NCBI GenBank assembly: GCA_050084515.1
Contig: CM114271.1
Coordinates: 23,994,001-24,058,000, forward strand
Source: Blasia pusilla
Taxonomy: Eukaryota > Marchantiophyta > Marchantiopsida > Blasiales
Reading direction: 5' to 3'
DNA: 64,000 nucleotides
In this document: positions 53,409 through 64,000 of the stretch, piece by piece
Numbering within the stretch: the stretch's first letter is position 1
Layout of the letters: the number at the start of each line of letters is the position of its first letter
The notes under the pieces: model-generated
Database searches by the model: none
What the model saw: only the letters and a program-made list of their open reading frames with translations
Told to the model about the DNA's origin: nothing
Translations under genes and position numbers: made by a program

Positions 53409-55752
53409 TCATTCCTTTGATCTCACAGCATTGTTCTCCTTTATTCTCCGCCTGTTATCCAGCTTCAAGAGTCTCATAATCTGCAAATCCAAGAAATTCC
53501 CTTTAAAATAAACACATACAAGATGCTACGAAGTCTGCTAACATCAGCTCAGATCTCTGAACATTCATGCCCCACCTACCCTTAATTATGCTGTGGTTCC
53601 AGTAGATGATCTGAAACTGTGCATAATATAGCAATTGCAGAGTTTCTTTCAAATTTGTTCAGCCAAGTCTCCGCAAAGTTTTTGAATGAAGAGATGAACT
53701 AGCAATGAGAACAGAATTCGCAGAGGAATCCATGACTTAGTTCTCCTAGAGACTATGTACATACATAGGGTTAAGTTACTACTCCTTAGGGGGACAATAC
53801 TCATTGGGTACTGCCTGTCATAATCTTGCAAACATGTAGTTTCTGGGGGAGAACTTTAGGAGACAATATCCCTGACCAAATCTGGTGACATCTGTGGGCC
53901 ATGGTTCCAAATGTCTTGAAGTGTGGTGTGATGACATTTGATGGCCAGGATGAGGACCACGATTGCGGTATTGGGGAGAACAGGAAGTCCCTCTGGTGTC
54001 CCCGTACCAATACATGAGTATAGAATTTATGGGATTGTATAAGGGATGCTCACATCAAAAAGACCACTGAGAAAAGTCACGTGGAGGTGAACAGATTAAC
54101 CAGATTCCTCCACTGCCGCAACATCACAACCAATCCAAAAGATTCTTGCCATTTTGCTCGTCATTTGATGCTCTCTAGCCTATGACCTGTCATGGTGGGA
54201 TACTAGGGACAGGCCTGATGAGTAGATCTGCAACTGTTTCAGGTGGTCATGTCTGCTTCCTAAAAATCTGCCAAGGTTGGTATCTGTGGTAGCTAGTGAA
54301 TTTACAGCACAGAGAGCAACAATTTATGCTGAAACTGCTCAGCTGGTACTATCAGTGCTGCATTTCACAAACAGTAACCTAGATTCACTACCCAAAGCTG
54401 CTGCACGAGTAAGTGATAACTTTCAAGGAAAGCAATCAGCTGAAGGGGATACTATTGCAAAGAGTTTCATGGCTGAATTCTAGAAGCTCTGCACCACCAC
54501 TCTATCTGGCAAGCAGTCTAATCTATGAGTCTTCCTCCTCTCCTATGGTACCTCTGCACCCATCCCGGTCTCTAGCAAAGTCCAAGCAGGGCATGGGGTC
54601 TATGGCCAAAACGACTGACACTACTTAAATATTGCGATCTGCACCTTTCTATCCTTCTCAGAAACACAACCAGTTGCACACTAAAAATCTCCCGTCACAT
54701 AACCAGCACATGCATTTTCAGGAAAAACACACAACACGTGCTAGTAACATTCAAGAGTTGAGAAGAGTTAACCGACACCTCCTTTTCTTGCAAAGTCTCT
54801 GGATCACGTCTCTCCAGTTCACTGAGTGCAGGCCTTTTGTCTAGAAGACTCCACAGCCATGAAGGATATGCGCTGGATAAACCAAAATGTTGGAAGAAAA
54901 CTACGCTCAGAAACTTGACGACTTGAAGCAGTTTATAAATCCACTTTCCACATGGCCAAGGAGATCAGGAACACTGACAACTCCGATTTGCACAAACCGG
55001 TCGCGTAATTCTGCTAATGTTGTAGAATAACACCACATGTCTTCAATATTAAGTTTAGAAGATTAGAGAAGGCGAGAAATGCAAACCTGTCCTCCAGAAT
55101 GGGGGGATCTGCCCCCGTCTTCAAAATGTTGGCTCCCAGGGTAGCTTTCTCACGTAGTTCCTTAGCTACAACAGGAATGACTTGCGCTGCAAAACGCACA
55201 GCCATTGGCATGTTAACTCAGGCCCACTACCTCATCACCAATGCGCGACTTTCGACCACAATCGACTGGTTCTTCCAGAAGATCATATTCGATCTCTAGA
55301 GAAGCAACTTTCCCATAAATAAACTACAGCACTTTACTAGAAGTCAGCTCATATTAAGAAGTCACGAAGTGCCACTTCACGACAATCTCATCACAATCTC
55401 CCACATTCAAGCCACGACCAACCTTGTTGCATTCGACGCAACCCTGCCTTGACTCGCTCAGACAACCCGAGAGCTCTCACAGGAAATACCAATCATCCAT
55501 CATCTCGGAAACATGCCTGTCAAAAGAATGCGCTCAACTGTTCCCTCCGTATAAAATCAAGCTAGAGAAAGTTCCACTGCAGACTGATCGACACCAAGCA
55601 CAACAATCAAAAAGTCTGCTGAGACAGGCAAACACACTGAGTCACTGACCTTCTCCTTTCCTTTTGGATTTGCCAGCCGGAGGAGCTTTGGATGCTCCCG
55701 CCGCTCTCAGCCGCAGCGCAACCTGCAACGCTCGCGCCCGCACCGCCACCAT
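53409..55752 (-). CDS. Mitochondrial ribosomal protein mL54 (MRPL54/yeast Mrpl37 type), four exons
   Basis: Exons: 55752-55650, 55186-55087, 54872-54779 and 53480-53409. The three introns have GT-AG ends, phases 1, 2 and 0 fit, and the product is 122 residues. The N terminus (MVAVRARALQVALRLRAAG) is rich in Arg and Ala with no acidic residue, a good mitochondrial targeting peptide. The core has LGANILKTGADPPILED, AYPSWLWSLLDKRPALSELE and a basic tail KLDNRRRIKENN, matching plant mitochondrial L37/mL54 proteins, which are large-subunit components of the mitoribosome. No stops or frameshifts, so the gene looks functional. Confidence 0.9.
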
Positions 55753-58669
55753 CGAAATTCCGCTCCCTTAACCCGCGGCTACCTTTCGCACTGCGGCTCT
55801 ACAGCAAACCCCCGCCGTTCTCGATCATCCCCAATGCTTCAACGCCCATAAAACAGCTTGCGATCCGCTCCAAATGACCTGGAGAGAACGAGTTTTCCAA
55901 ACACTGGTTCTTCTGGAAACAGTAAGTCTCAAATTCCGACCTACTCCAACACCACGGGAGAAAAGCTGACCAGTCGCTCCAACTTCCAACATAAACGTCA
56001 CAGAACAAACCGGGGAACCCGAATTCCAATCCAATCCAATCGCTCTTCAACAAAGCAAAATTGAATCTGCTATAAAAGTCCGTCCATGGAAATCAAAATA
56101 CAAACAAACAGGAGACTTCAGCCTTGTCTCGAAAGGTCGGGCTGCCAACCTCCCAATCGGTTGCACAAAACGACGCGGATTTTGTTGGTAGACGGCGTCG
56201 CCACAGCATGCAGAATGGACCGCACCCGCACAAACTTGACAGTTTCCTTGAACTGTCAAAATCACTGAATCCGCAGGCAATTGATTCTTCACAAAGAGAA
56301 TTGGAACAGAGAATTGTCTTTTGCAATACTGTCACCACCAGAACTATAGACCTAATCCTATGTAACTTGCATTTCTTGCCTTTTTTCTTTGGGAGGTTTT
56401 TGCATTTCCTTATAATTATTTTTTTATACAAAAGTGTTTATTCCCCATCATAATAATTACTAGTAAGGTACTTAGAAGAGTAATGACATTCCACTCTTCT
56501 TAGTAATTATAATCCTCCATTCAAATTTAAATGATATCCCAATACACTAAGTAATTTTATCTTTCCATAAAATTTAAACAAAATCTATTCCTCCATTAAA
56601 TATTTATTCCTTTCTCCATCAAATATGAATTGAGGTAAAAATTTTAAATTTTTGGTTATTTATCATATTAATTATATTTTCTTAATATTTATGATCACCC
56701 ATTATAATATTAAATTAATTACTAATTTATTAATATATATTCCATTCAAATCCTATTCGTTTCTTTTTATATTTCTACCCATCTAACAGGGCTAAGGCAA
56801 CAAAACTCAAGAGTGTTGCCTACTTTGTCCTATTGTCCCGCTATCTTGTCGTATTATGCATATGTGGTCGCCAATTATTATATAGATTAAGACTATGCAA
56901 GCGCAATCCCATGATTGTAGATTAACCATTTAAGTAGTTTAAATATTACATTTTTATAAAATTTTGTTGCAAGGTTTGATGGGACCTAAGTTGCTATTTT
57001 TCAAAATGCCATCTACTTAGTTGCTTGAAAAGTATGAGCCAATTTTATAACGATAGTATATAGGCTCAGATGAAAATGCCAAAATCTTTTCATTACATTC
57101 GCAAATCTCATAGGAGGACAAGGAAAGTGGAAGGAGTAATGAAAGAAAAAGAAAACAGCAAAAAATCAAGACAAAAATAATTCAAAGAGTTATATTATGA
57201 ATTGTTCAAAATAAAGCTGAATATTATTGGTTTATCGGATGTGAATGGACGATGAGATTAGTGGCAAGCAACTACTTTGCTCCATGTGTCAATGTCATTG
57301 TTTCTACACGTGGTAATGGCATCGAGATATATTATCAATACTAAATAGTACTAATGGAGAGAGGACCATGGCACATGTTTTTGTCATAGGTATTAGTAGA
57401 CACACATAAATGCCCAAGAATCTCCACTTCAAGAAGGATAAACCTATCAACTACATGCTAGAAGAGATTTAAGGAATGTAAATGGTTGCTAACCTATAAG
57501 ATTTTGTCATATATTTATTAGTCATAGCAGTAGTTTTAGATCATAAGACTTCTTCCTTTTTTCATTTCTTATTTATATTTTTATTGACAATAAATTTGTA
57601 TGCACGCTACGTGCCATTGAACTAGTACATTGTGTTGCATAATAACTAATAACTATGGCTAAAATATTATTTTGATTGTAAAACAATAAAATCAACATAA
57701 AGGGGAAGATAAGCATTATGAAATTTGGATGCTTTGTGGAATCCTCCATTTCATGTAGGATATGATTCCACGTCTCACCAGAGTTACTAAAAAATGATGG
57801 ATAATAAGAGGTCTAGACTTCCTCAAGTCATATGGATTGCTTACAGTTGACTAATGCTTGAGAAACATCGCATGATCTTAACATCATTCTTCTAGAACTA
57901 TAGACTTACATACCTTGTAAAAAAACCAGTTGGAAAGGTAAGCATAGACCTTTTGATAAATAATCACATGCATGTTTTTCGGTTCTATGGTTGAGTGTGG
58001 TTTCAAGAATCTATCCATTTTCATCTTTGTGGTCCACTCTTATATGTCCCCCTCTTTCATACACCATCCTTCCCTTTTTGAGGCAACAACACTTGTTGGA
58101 GAAAGATTTTGATTCATTTCTCCTCCTTCATTCTCCTCACCCTGCCGAATTTTACTCCATATCTTTTCTCCCCTCCCCTCTACTACTGAGATTTAATGTC
58201 TTTTTCATAGGAAAACATCCACATAAACCCCGCCCTTGTTGAAATTTATTTTCCCTTTCTCTCTCCACCTTCCTGATTTAAGAGTATTTTTCAAAGAAAT
58301 TTAAGTAAAAAGTCCTATATTTTACACTTATGTGTTGAAAATTAAAATATCTCCCATTCACTCATATAATAAGAATTATGGATACCCCTTGCTCAAAATT
58401 TAAGACTCTTCCTTTCAATATCTTAGCAAAATTTTAGTCTAAACTCCTCTTCTAATCAACATTTTTGGATTTACTTTGAAAATCCTTACTTGTTGAAAAT
58501 TATGGTCTTCCTCTCATATTATAAGGATAAGACCCCTACCTTGTGAAATTTTATTTATATATATATTATAGTTGTGAAACTAGACTCATGAAAGAATTGA
58601 GATCCAGCGATTAGGGATATTTCTTCGAAATGATCTTTTTCGAAGAAAAGAGGTTGCCTAACCAAGACC
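55753..58669. other. AT-rich intergenic DNA
   Basis: Upstream of the mL54 start, then strongly AT-rich from about 56400 to 58600. No coding region, RNA gene or repeat family recognised. The promoter and 5' UTR of mL54 should lie just after 55752. Confidence 0.45.
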
Positions 58670-58927
58670 ATACTTATCTAAGTCATGATTGTTTTTGTGG
58701 TGATAGTATGAGTCTTATATAACCCACAAACTTCTTTAATACATGTTTGTCTCATCATCCTCTACCTTGCAAATTGGCAATTCCTCATGCTACGGACTAT
58801 ACTTATCTAAGTCATGATTGTTTTTGTGGTGATAGGATGAATCTTATATAACCCACAAACTTCTTTAATACATGTTTGCCTCCTCATCATCTTACCTTGC
58901 AAATTGGCAATTCCTCATGTTACGTCG
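58670..58927. repeat. 129-bp tandem repeat, two units
   Basis: The unit TACTTATCTAAGTCATGATT starts at 58671 and again at 58800, with few differences over the whole length. It ends just before the Helitron helicase fragment. Confidence 0.9.
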
Positions 58928-58939
58928 CATGAGGAATAG

Positions 58940-59230
58940 GACAAGCTTACGACACTCAAGCAGTAGTTTGTGGGGCTCCCGCAAATAAGTATTGATGTTG
59001 AGATCGTGGCATGGAAGCCTCTAAAGGATCGAATTTTCATTCCATATATTCTTTTAATTCCATGTGATTCCGGCTGGCGATTTCTTTTGAGAAGATTTCT
59101 ATTCCAGGTTAGGCTGGCTTATGGTATGACTGAGAAAGTTAAAAGGAGAAACATTTCAAAAAGTGGGATTACACTTACCTACAATTGTATTTTTGGGGGA
59201 CAATTATATGTTTCTTTATCTAGAGTTTGA
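58940..59230 (+). pseudogene. Helitron RepHel helicase, C-terminal fragment
   Basis: The plus-strand frame has DRIFIPYILLIPCDSGW, then RRFLFQVRLAYGMT and, after a region where the NKSQGQ motif has decayed (EKVKRRN), GGQLYVSLSRV. This is the order of the last motifs of the Helitron Pif1-type helicase. The middle Lys/Ser/Gln motif is lost, so it is a dead remnant. Only the last 80 or so codons are present. It is a different copy from that at 7468-7690, on the other side of the cluster and on the other strand. Confidence 0.8.
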
Positions 59231-60564
59231 TGCTTCCTTTGAAAACAAAGTATTTTCACGCGATTGCAAAGAAATGCTTGCTTGGCAGATTTGCATACTC
59301 ATTTGAGATACAAAAAGACTAGCGCCCAATGCATAGCTCAACTATTCCCAAGAGCAACCTATGACTAGACACCCAAAAGCCACCAGAATACCTGCCAAGA
59401 GGAGAAAGAGAACCACTTCACATAGCCCAGTAGTACATGCTGTAACCAACTCTTTACAATACCCGGCATGATTTGGAAAAGGGTACTGTATCCAAATTGT
59501 GTAAAATTGTTACAAAACAGTGATTCCATGATTCTATTTAGTAAAGTTATAAATTGCTCGCACGATACGATTACAAAAGCAATATTATGTAGTGAAAATT
59601 CGCTGTGAGGCAAAATCTTAGTCTACAAGACAATCCATCGTACGTTCTACTGAACATCTCCTATGATTGTAGAGAATTTACAGCCTTAATCACGGGATCT
59701 TTCATGTCTTTTATCCACTATTCACTAGAACACCCACATGAAGACATAAAGTTTCATCCACTACCACTCAAATTTCCTGAGTGAACTTGAAAGTAATTTT
59801 CGGGACTGAAATCTCGGCAAGTTGTGTACACAGTTAGTAAGAAAACGAGGATGGGCAACAATGCAACCTCTGAAGTCTTCTACCCCATTACGGCCCATAC
59901 TCAGCATTGTGTGCAATTGTCAACTCACTTGAGCAAGCAAAGCATATTTCCATATTAACCAATCATACACCACCTAAGCACATGAGAAATTCTGCTAAGG
60001 TGTGGATACAGAACGCCAAATTTCACCCTTTGACAAGACGTGTTTGAAGTTCAGATCCGACCCTTGAAATTTTCAGAAGCCAATTTGCTACTTTCCACAT
60101 GCAAGAAGTTAAATTACAAAGGATGACAGGGTTTCCGTTTCCCAAGACTACCTGGGGATTAAGTTCCAAATAAAACTAAAAGGCCCTGTAAAAGCCTAAG
60201 TGGATGTACATTCGCTTCCCATCAACTCTACGCTGAGAACAGTCTGCTTTGGACTTGTTAAATATTGGTAAATTCACATGATGGTGCGGAGAAGCTGATG
60301 TTAAAATAGTCCAATAAGAAACAAACCAGCCTAAGGCGACCAATTTCTTCTGATATCTTCAGTGTACATAGAAAGAATTCACCTGGCATAGCTTCTGATT
60401 GATTTGCCACAATTCAAGGGCAACAATTGGTGAGAACCCGGTTTAGACCCGGGACATCAGTCAGAATCTGCCGGTAGCTGTATGTTACTACCGAAAGATG
60501 GAAACAATGGTTGTGTTGGTATTCTAAAATGAAGTACCCAAAGTCTAAAGCTAACATCTAAATC
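59231..60564. other. 3' flank of the VMP1/KMS gene, no other gene seen
   Basis: Probably 3' UTR and intergenic DNA. An 82-codon minus frame (59613-59365) has no recognised domain. Confidence 0.4.
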
Positions 60565-61877
60565 TCACTGGTCATTTTGTTCATGTCTACTCAGAGGGGT
60601 AGGTGACAACACATGCTGCCGTGCTTCCAACGCTTTAAGTTCACGACTATGTCGTTCCATGAGAACACCTTGTGCCACAGATGTCACAATAGAACTTGCA
60701 AATCCTACCATCATCAGGAATACAACCGAGTTCCAAGCCAACGCAACTACACTTCCCTTCGGCACCTGTAGAGAGAACCCCATGTCAGAACTGTTCTTAC
60801 TGACAGCTACACATACATAAAGACTATTCTACATCCCCCTGGATGCATGAACTGGAATTGAACACTAGTACATCAAGGCATACCTTTGCTGTCGTAGAAT
60901 TCACATTGTGGAATTTGGACTTAGCACTTTCAAGAGAAGCTGTGATTCGTGGTGTGAAGTACGCAAAAGCCGGCAGGTGGTGGATCACCCAAGCCAGCCC
61001 AGTTCCGATGAGCTCCAAAATGTATGGATTGCAAACCATTATTATGAAAATTGTCTGCAAAGATACAAGGAAATTAATGATCTTTCCTGCTAATCACACA
61101 TGAACCAAAACTGCCTGCTTAGAACATCTCGTCATTTGAGATCCCAGAAATCCAAGGATAATTGCACCAGAAAGGTTGCAGAAATCCTTATGAATCTAGT
61201 GGGAAAAGGTACTCTCCACTGGCACATCGTGTGCACATTCAACTAGTTTACCTCCTCACTGGGATGTAGTTGAATTATTCGACACGCTTCCAGGATTTGA
61301 TTCATGACCAGAAGGAAAAAACTACAGCAACTACCACACAAAACCACTTATCATCACAATACTCTACACCCACCTGAATATGAGTTTTTATGATTGCTTT
61401 GCCAATCAGTGTTGCAGCAAAGAATTTCCAAAAAGGAACAAGGAACTGCCCACACAAGATTCCTGCGAGATCGAACAGTGGATTTGGCACCTGCACACAA
61501 AGTCACAAGGATTTTACCCAGTTAAGTAGGCTTAATTCTACCAATTTTTTCCAATATACCCTTCATAGTTTGTCTCCATTACTACACAGGATTCTTTGTT
61601 CGGTCTGCAAATAACTCAACCGACTTCCTCTAGAAACATCGCCACTTTTTCCTTCACAAGTCTGCAGGCATAACTTTCCTAAGCTTCACAAATGGATTGA
61701 GGTGGGAAATCGTGGTTTAAGTCCATACTGAGGCAAACAAAAGAATGGTGAAAAAGCCGAAATTCTCGAAGTGGTTGATCATCCAAAGCTTCAGGCGTTC
61801 GAGTGTTGTGGTATTCGAAACCTCATCTGCGCTTACTAACTCCTCCACCTCTCTTAGCCTTTCTCCTGACAATCGTG
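60565..61877 (-). CDS. VMP1/KMS-type ER membrane protein, last four exons
   Basis: Exons 61877-61729, 61490-61374, 61054-60884 and 60765-60565, with GT-AG introns and fitting phases. The translation begins [14 protein letters not shown], then [79 protein letters not shown] and [16 protein letters not shown], ending with a charged tail and TGA. This is the C-terminal half of VMP1 and its plant homologues KMS1/KMS2, multi-pass ER proteins with a VTT/DedA-type core that act as lipid scramblases in autophagy and secretion. The N-terminal exons must lie upstream, beyond 61928, and probably past 64000; I did not find them here. No disruptions. Confidence 0.92.
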
Positions 61878-63289
61878 CTGTACAAATGGAAGATGTCATT
61901 GAGCGCAAAAAGACGTAGTTTTATATTCTCTGTTCACTTCAGGGACAATTCGTCTTGATCAAGAACATTCATAGAGTGGGATCTCAACCAAGCACTGATC
62001 ACAACAGATTAGAAAGGAACCAAAACCGAGAATGTACACATCAAACCAGTACACTTTCAAGGTCTTTGATCCTCAGGCCACCTAATTTATGGCCCAACAA
62101 AACGAATGTGTATGCAGAGAGGTAGGTGGGATCTGCCAGGCAATGCACAAGTTACAGGCCTCCTTTCAAACTCCCGAGTCTGAAAGAGAGTCTCTTTGAA
62201 GAGTCATGTCTGTTAGAGAATTCAAGTTGCTAAGGTACCGAGTTCAATGGGGCACCAGTTGTGATATTCACAACCAACGCAGTAAGAGAGTTATCGCATC
62301 AAAGGGAAACCAAAATGCCACCATTCATTATTTCTTGTGTCTCCTGAACCAACAGACCTCAAGAATTATGCCAGAGGGATCAGACTCTACGGAGGCAGAT
62401 TAAAAATCCAAATTTAGGAGAACAGCTATTCAATTGAACCACAAAACAAATGGGAATCAAAAGACACCCAACTATTTGGCAATGGATATGAGACTTCCAG
62501 TCCCTATCTTACCTACCCAAGTACTGCAAATACTTTTATTCCAGGTCCAATGACCCTCTTAGATCCCCGGGGGACAAAAATAAAGTCCTCTTCTTCCTAC
62601 CTGGGCATTGAGGTGTTGAGGTGTATATTGGATTATTCCATGAGAATCTGCCCACATGAAAGTCCATGGTCTCATGTGTTCCTGAATTGCCATGATGTCA
62701 ATTTTGAAGTATAGTGCTGGCCCTACATAAAGTCTTGCATCCTCACTGGTACATGGAGTGCCACATAGAGTTTTGCTCCCCTTAACCCTTTACATATGCT
62801 TCCTGACAAACAGTTATTGATGGATGACATCTGAACTTAGAGTGGAACCACAATTACAACCTAGGAATTGACGAATACTTGCATACTGCCTCCCATCACA
62901 ACCCTAACACTGATCCCATCTACAAGAAATCGGAAGGGCACAGGCAGTAGCAAAGTTTATTTATGAAATGACCAACAAACTGTCTGTGTGAAAAGGCTTC
63001 CTCTACGGCTTGCATGAACAGGGCCACAGAGATAGCTTTTGTCATTACAGTTCCTAGAGGAAAAAAAGATTTCTCACAGAAGCATGTTATTGATCAGGTC
63101 TTTGACAGGAAGCCTTCAGAGGAATTCTACTAGCTTTTTACTAGGCATTATGGATGGGCAGAGGCAAAAATGGTAGACAAACACCACTACTTGTCTAATA
63201 AAATCATTGAAAGTAGGCCTTTGATTCTAGATTAAAAGTTCTCCATCATAACCAAAGCTTGAATCAAAGGCACAGATATTTGTATATTC
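61878..63289. other. Likely intron of the VMP1/KMS gene
   Basis: No exon matching the upstream part of VMP1 (GELPPYF-type block) was found. The only sizeable frame (62206-62403, plus) has no family. This stretch therefore probably belongs to a long intron. Confidence 0.4.
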
Positions 63290-64000
63290 CCTCAGTTGAT
63301 GAGTCAACCAAGGGCTGATCTACTAAGGAAACGTGCAAAGGGTACCAAAAGGTCTCCCACTGCCTACTACACTGTTTGGAATTTACATCTTTACATTGGT
63401 GAGCTTGAAGATGTTGCTTCTGAGGTGGACAGGGAAGCACCAGAATTTGCTCGCAGGGTCCCCATTGCTACTGAATGTAGATGGCTTTGTCTTGACGTCA
63501 AAACCGCAACAAGTCTCCAACTCTACCTCGATAACTCTGGGAGTTGACAATAAATCGGGAATGGAAGTCAATCTGCAAAAAACAAAGGTAGTCATCTTTG
63601 GCTCTCAACTCAAAGCAACAAAGAAGATGTACACCTTCACAATTGGGAAGGCACTGAGGCCTGATGTAATTGAAATGGAGGGAGTGTACATCTACTAAGA
63701 AGTGGATATATCCCATGGTTTAGACTCAACAACCATTGGCATCCAATGGCAGTCACAATAAAGGTACCTCCTGACGTCAGATTGCAGGAGAATTGAAATG
63801 CGATGTGCACTCCAACTCTTCAATACTAAGTACAGACCAACTTTATGGCTCTGAAGTCTGGAGCCACAACTGTGTAACATGGTCAAAAGATTTGATGGGC
63901 CACAACAAACCTTTATGCAACAATGCCTCGGGCATAAGGAAAATGACATATCAGGATTTGGTACCAGGAAAGTTTAGGGAGGTCCAAAAGGAGATTCATG
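63290..64000 (+). pseudogene. LINE-type reverse transcriptase remnant, runs off the window
   Basis: Two overlapping frames (63296-63547 and 63333-63698) give KGLPLPTTLFGIYI, close to the P-x-G-x-x-L-S-P-x-L-F motif of non-LTR reverse transcriptases, then GMEVNLQKTKVVIFG, the conserved G-x-x-x-N-x-x-K-T-x-x-x-x-F block. The YADD region between them has decayed or been deleted. After a stop at about 63698, TKYRPTLW and GPQQTFMQQCLG continue. It sits within the probable VMP1 intron, in the opposite orientation. Confidence 0.75.

Noticed and set aside
1-64000. tRNA or rRNA genes
   Set aside because: I saw no tRNA B-box/A-box pair in cloverleaf context and no rRNA-like stretch. A tRNAscan-SE run would settle it.

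Overview
The window is nuclear DNA from a streptophyte (green-plant lineage), most likely a charophyte alga such as a Chara-like species. This rests on plant-type spliced nuclear genes at the two ends (a complex I NDUFB4-like exon, mitochondrial ribosomal protein mL54, a VMP1/KMS homologue) around a core made of transposable elements. The core is dominated by a Ty3/gypsy family that carries a DNMT3/DRM-type cytosine methyltransferase. Retrotransposons with captured DNMTs have been reported from charophytes and dinoflagellates (de Mendoza et al. 2018), so the DNMT has precedent. The species assignment is inference.

Layout. 1-7.3 kb: low gene density, with an NDUFB4-like exon (2913-3080, minus), a decayed copy of it (about 1970-2139), a putative two-exon 62-residue membrane protein gene (5694-7095, minus) and a perfect hairpin (6505-6558). 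7.47-7.69 kb: end of a Helitron helicase. 7.69-51.99 kb: mosaic of nested, broken and inverted mobile DNA. 53.4-55.75 kb: complete four-exon mL54 gene (minus). 58.9-59.2 kb: second Helitron helicase fragment. 60.6-61.9 kb: last four exons of a VMP1/KMS gene (minus). 63.3-64 kb: LINE reverse transcriptase remnant running off the end.

Retrotransposon family. No copy is intact, but the order can be read from overlapping fragments: LTR, gag with two CCHC knuckles, aspartic protease, DNMT3-like methyltransferase, reverse transcriptase, RNase H, integrase, then a PHD finger where chromoviruses carry a chromodomain, polypurine tract, LTR. Pieces lie at 7.7-9.8 (-), 10.2-11.6 (-), 11.6-19.2 (+), 19.2-27.26 (+), 29.65-29.73 (-), 29.73-32.75 (+), 32.75-34.5 (-), 44.68-46.23 (+) and 46.23-51.69 kb (-). 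The element thus encodes a possible chromatin-mark writer (DNMT) and reader (PHD) together.

DNA transposon. The non-retroviral pieces 27264-29647 and 34531-44684 look like one roughly 12.5-kb DNA transposon, cut apart by an inversion with ends near 29648 and 44684. Undoing that inversion on paper joins a MULE-like transposase N-terminal part (42713-44684, +) to a C-terminal part with a SWIM zinc finger (29171-27669, -), and also rejoins a split retroelement. The transposon carries a divergent multi-exon gene with a ParB-like region and a degenerate beta-class DNA methyltransferase. Introns of both genes, and the space between their starts, are filled with a roughly 27-bp palindrome: a 64-bp-period array at 39.7-40.2 kb, a 67-bp-period array at 41.7-42.4 kb, and a roughly 290-bp inverted repeat at 36.98-37.27 kb. 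A palindrome-array element with its own ParB/methyltransferase-like protein is the strongest candidate here for an undescribed system.

Many reading frames carry stops and frameshifts, several at homopolymer runs, so some breaks could be sequencing errors and some junctions could be assembly joins.
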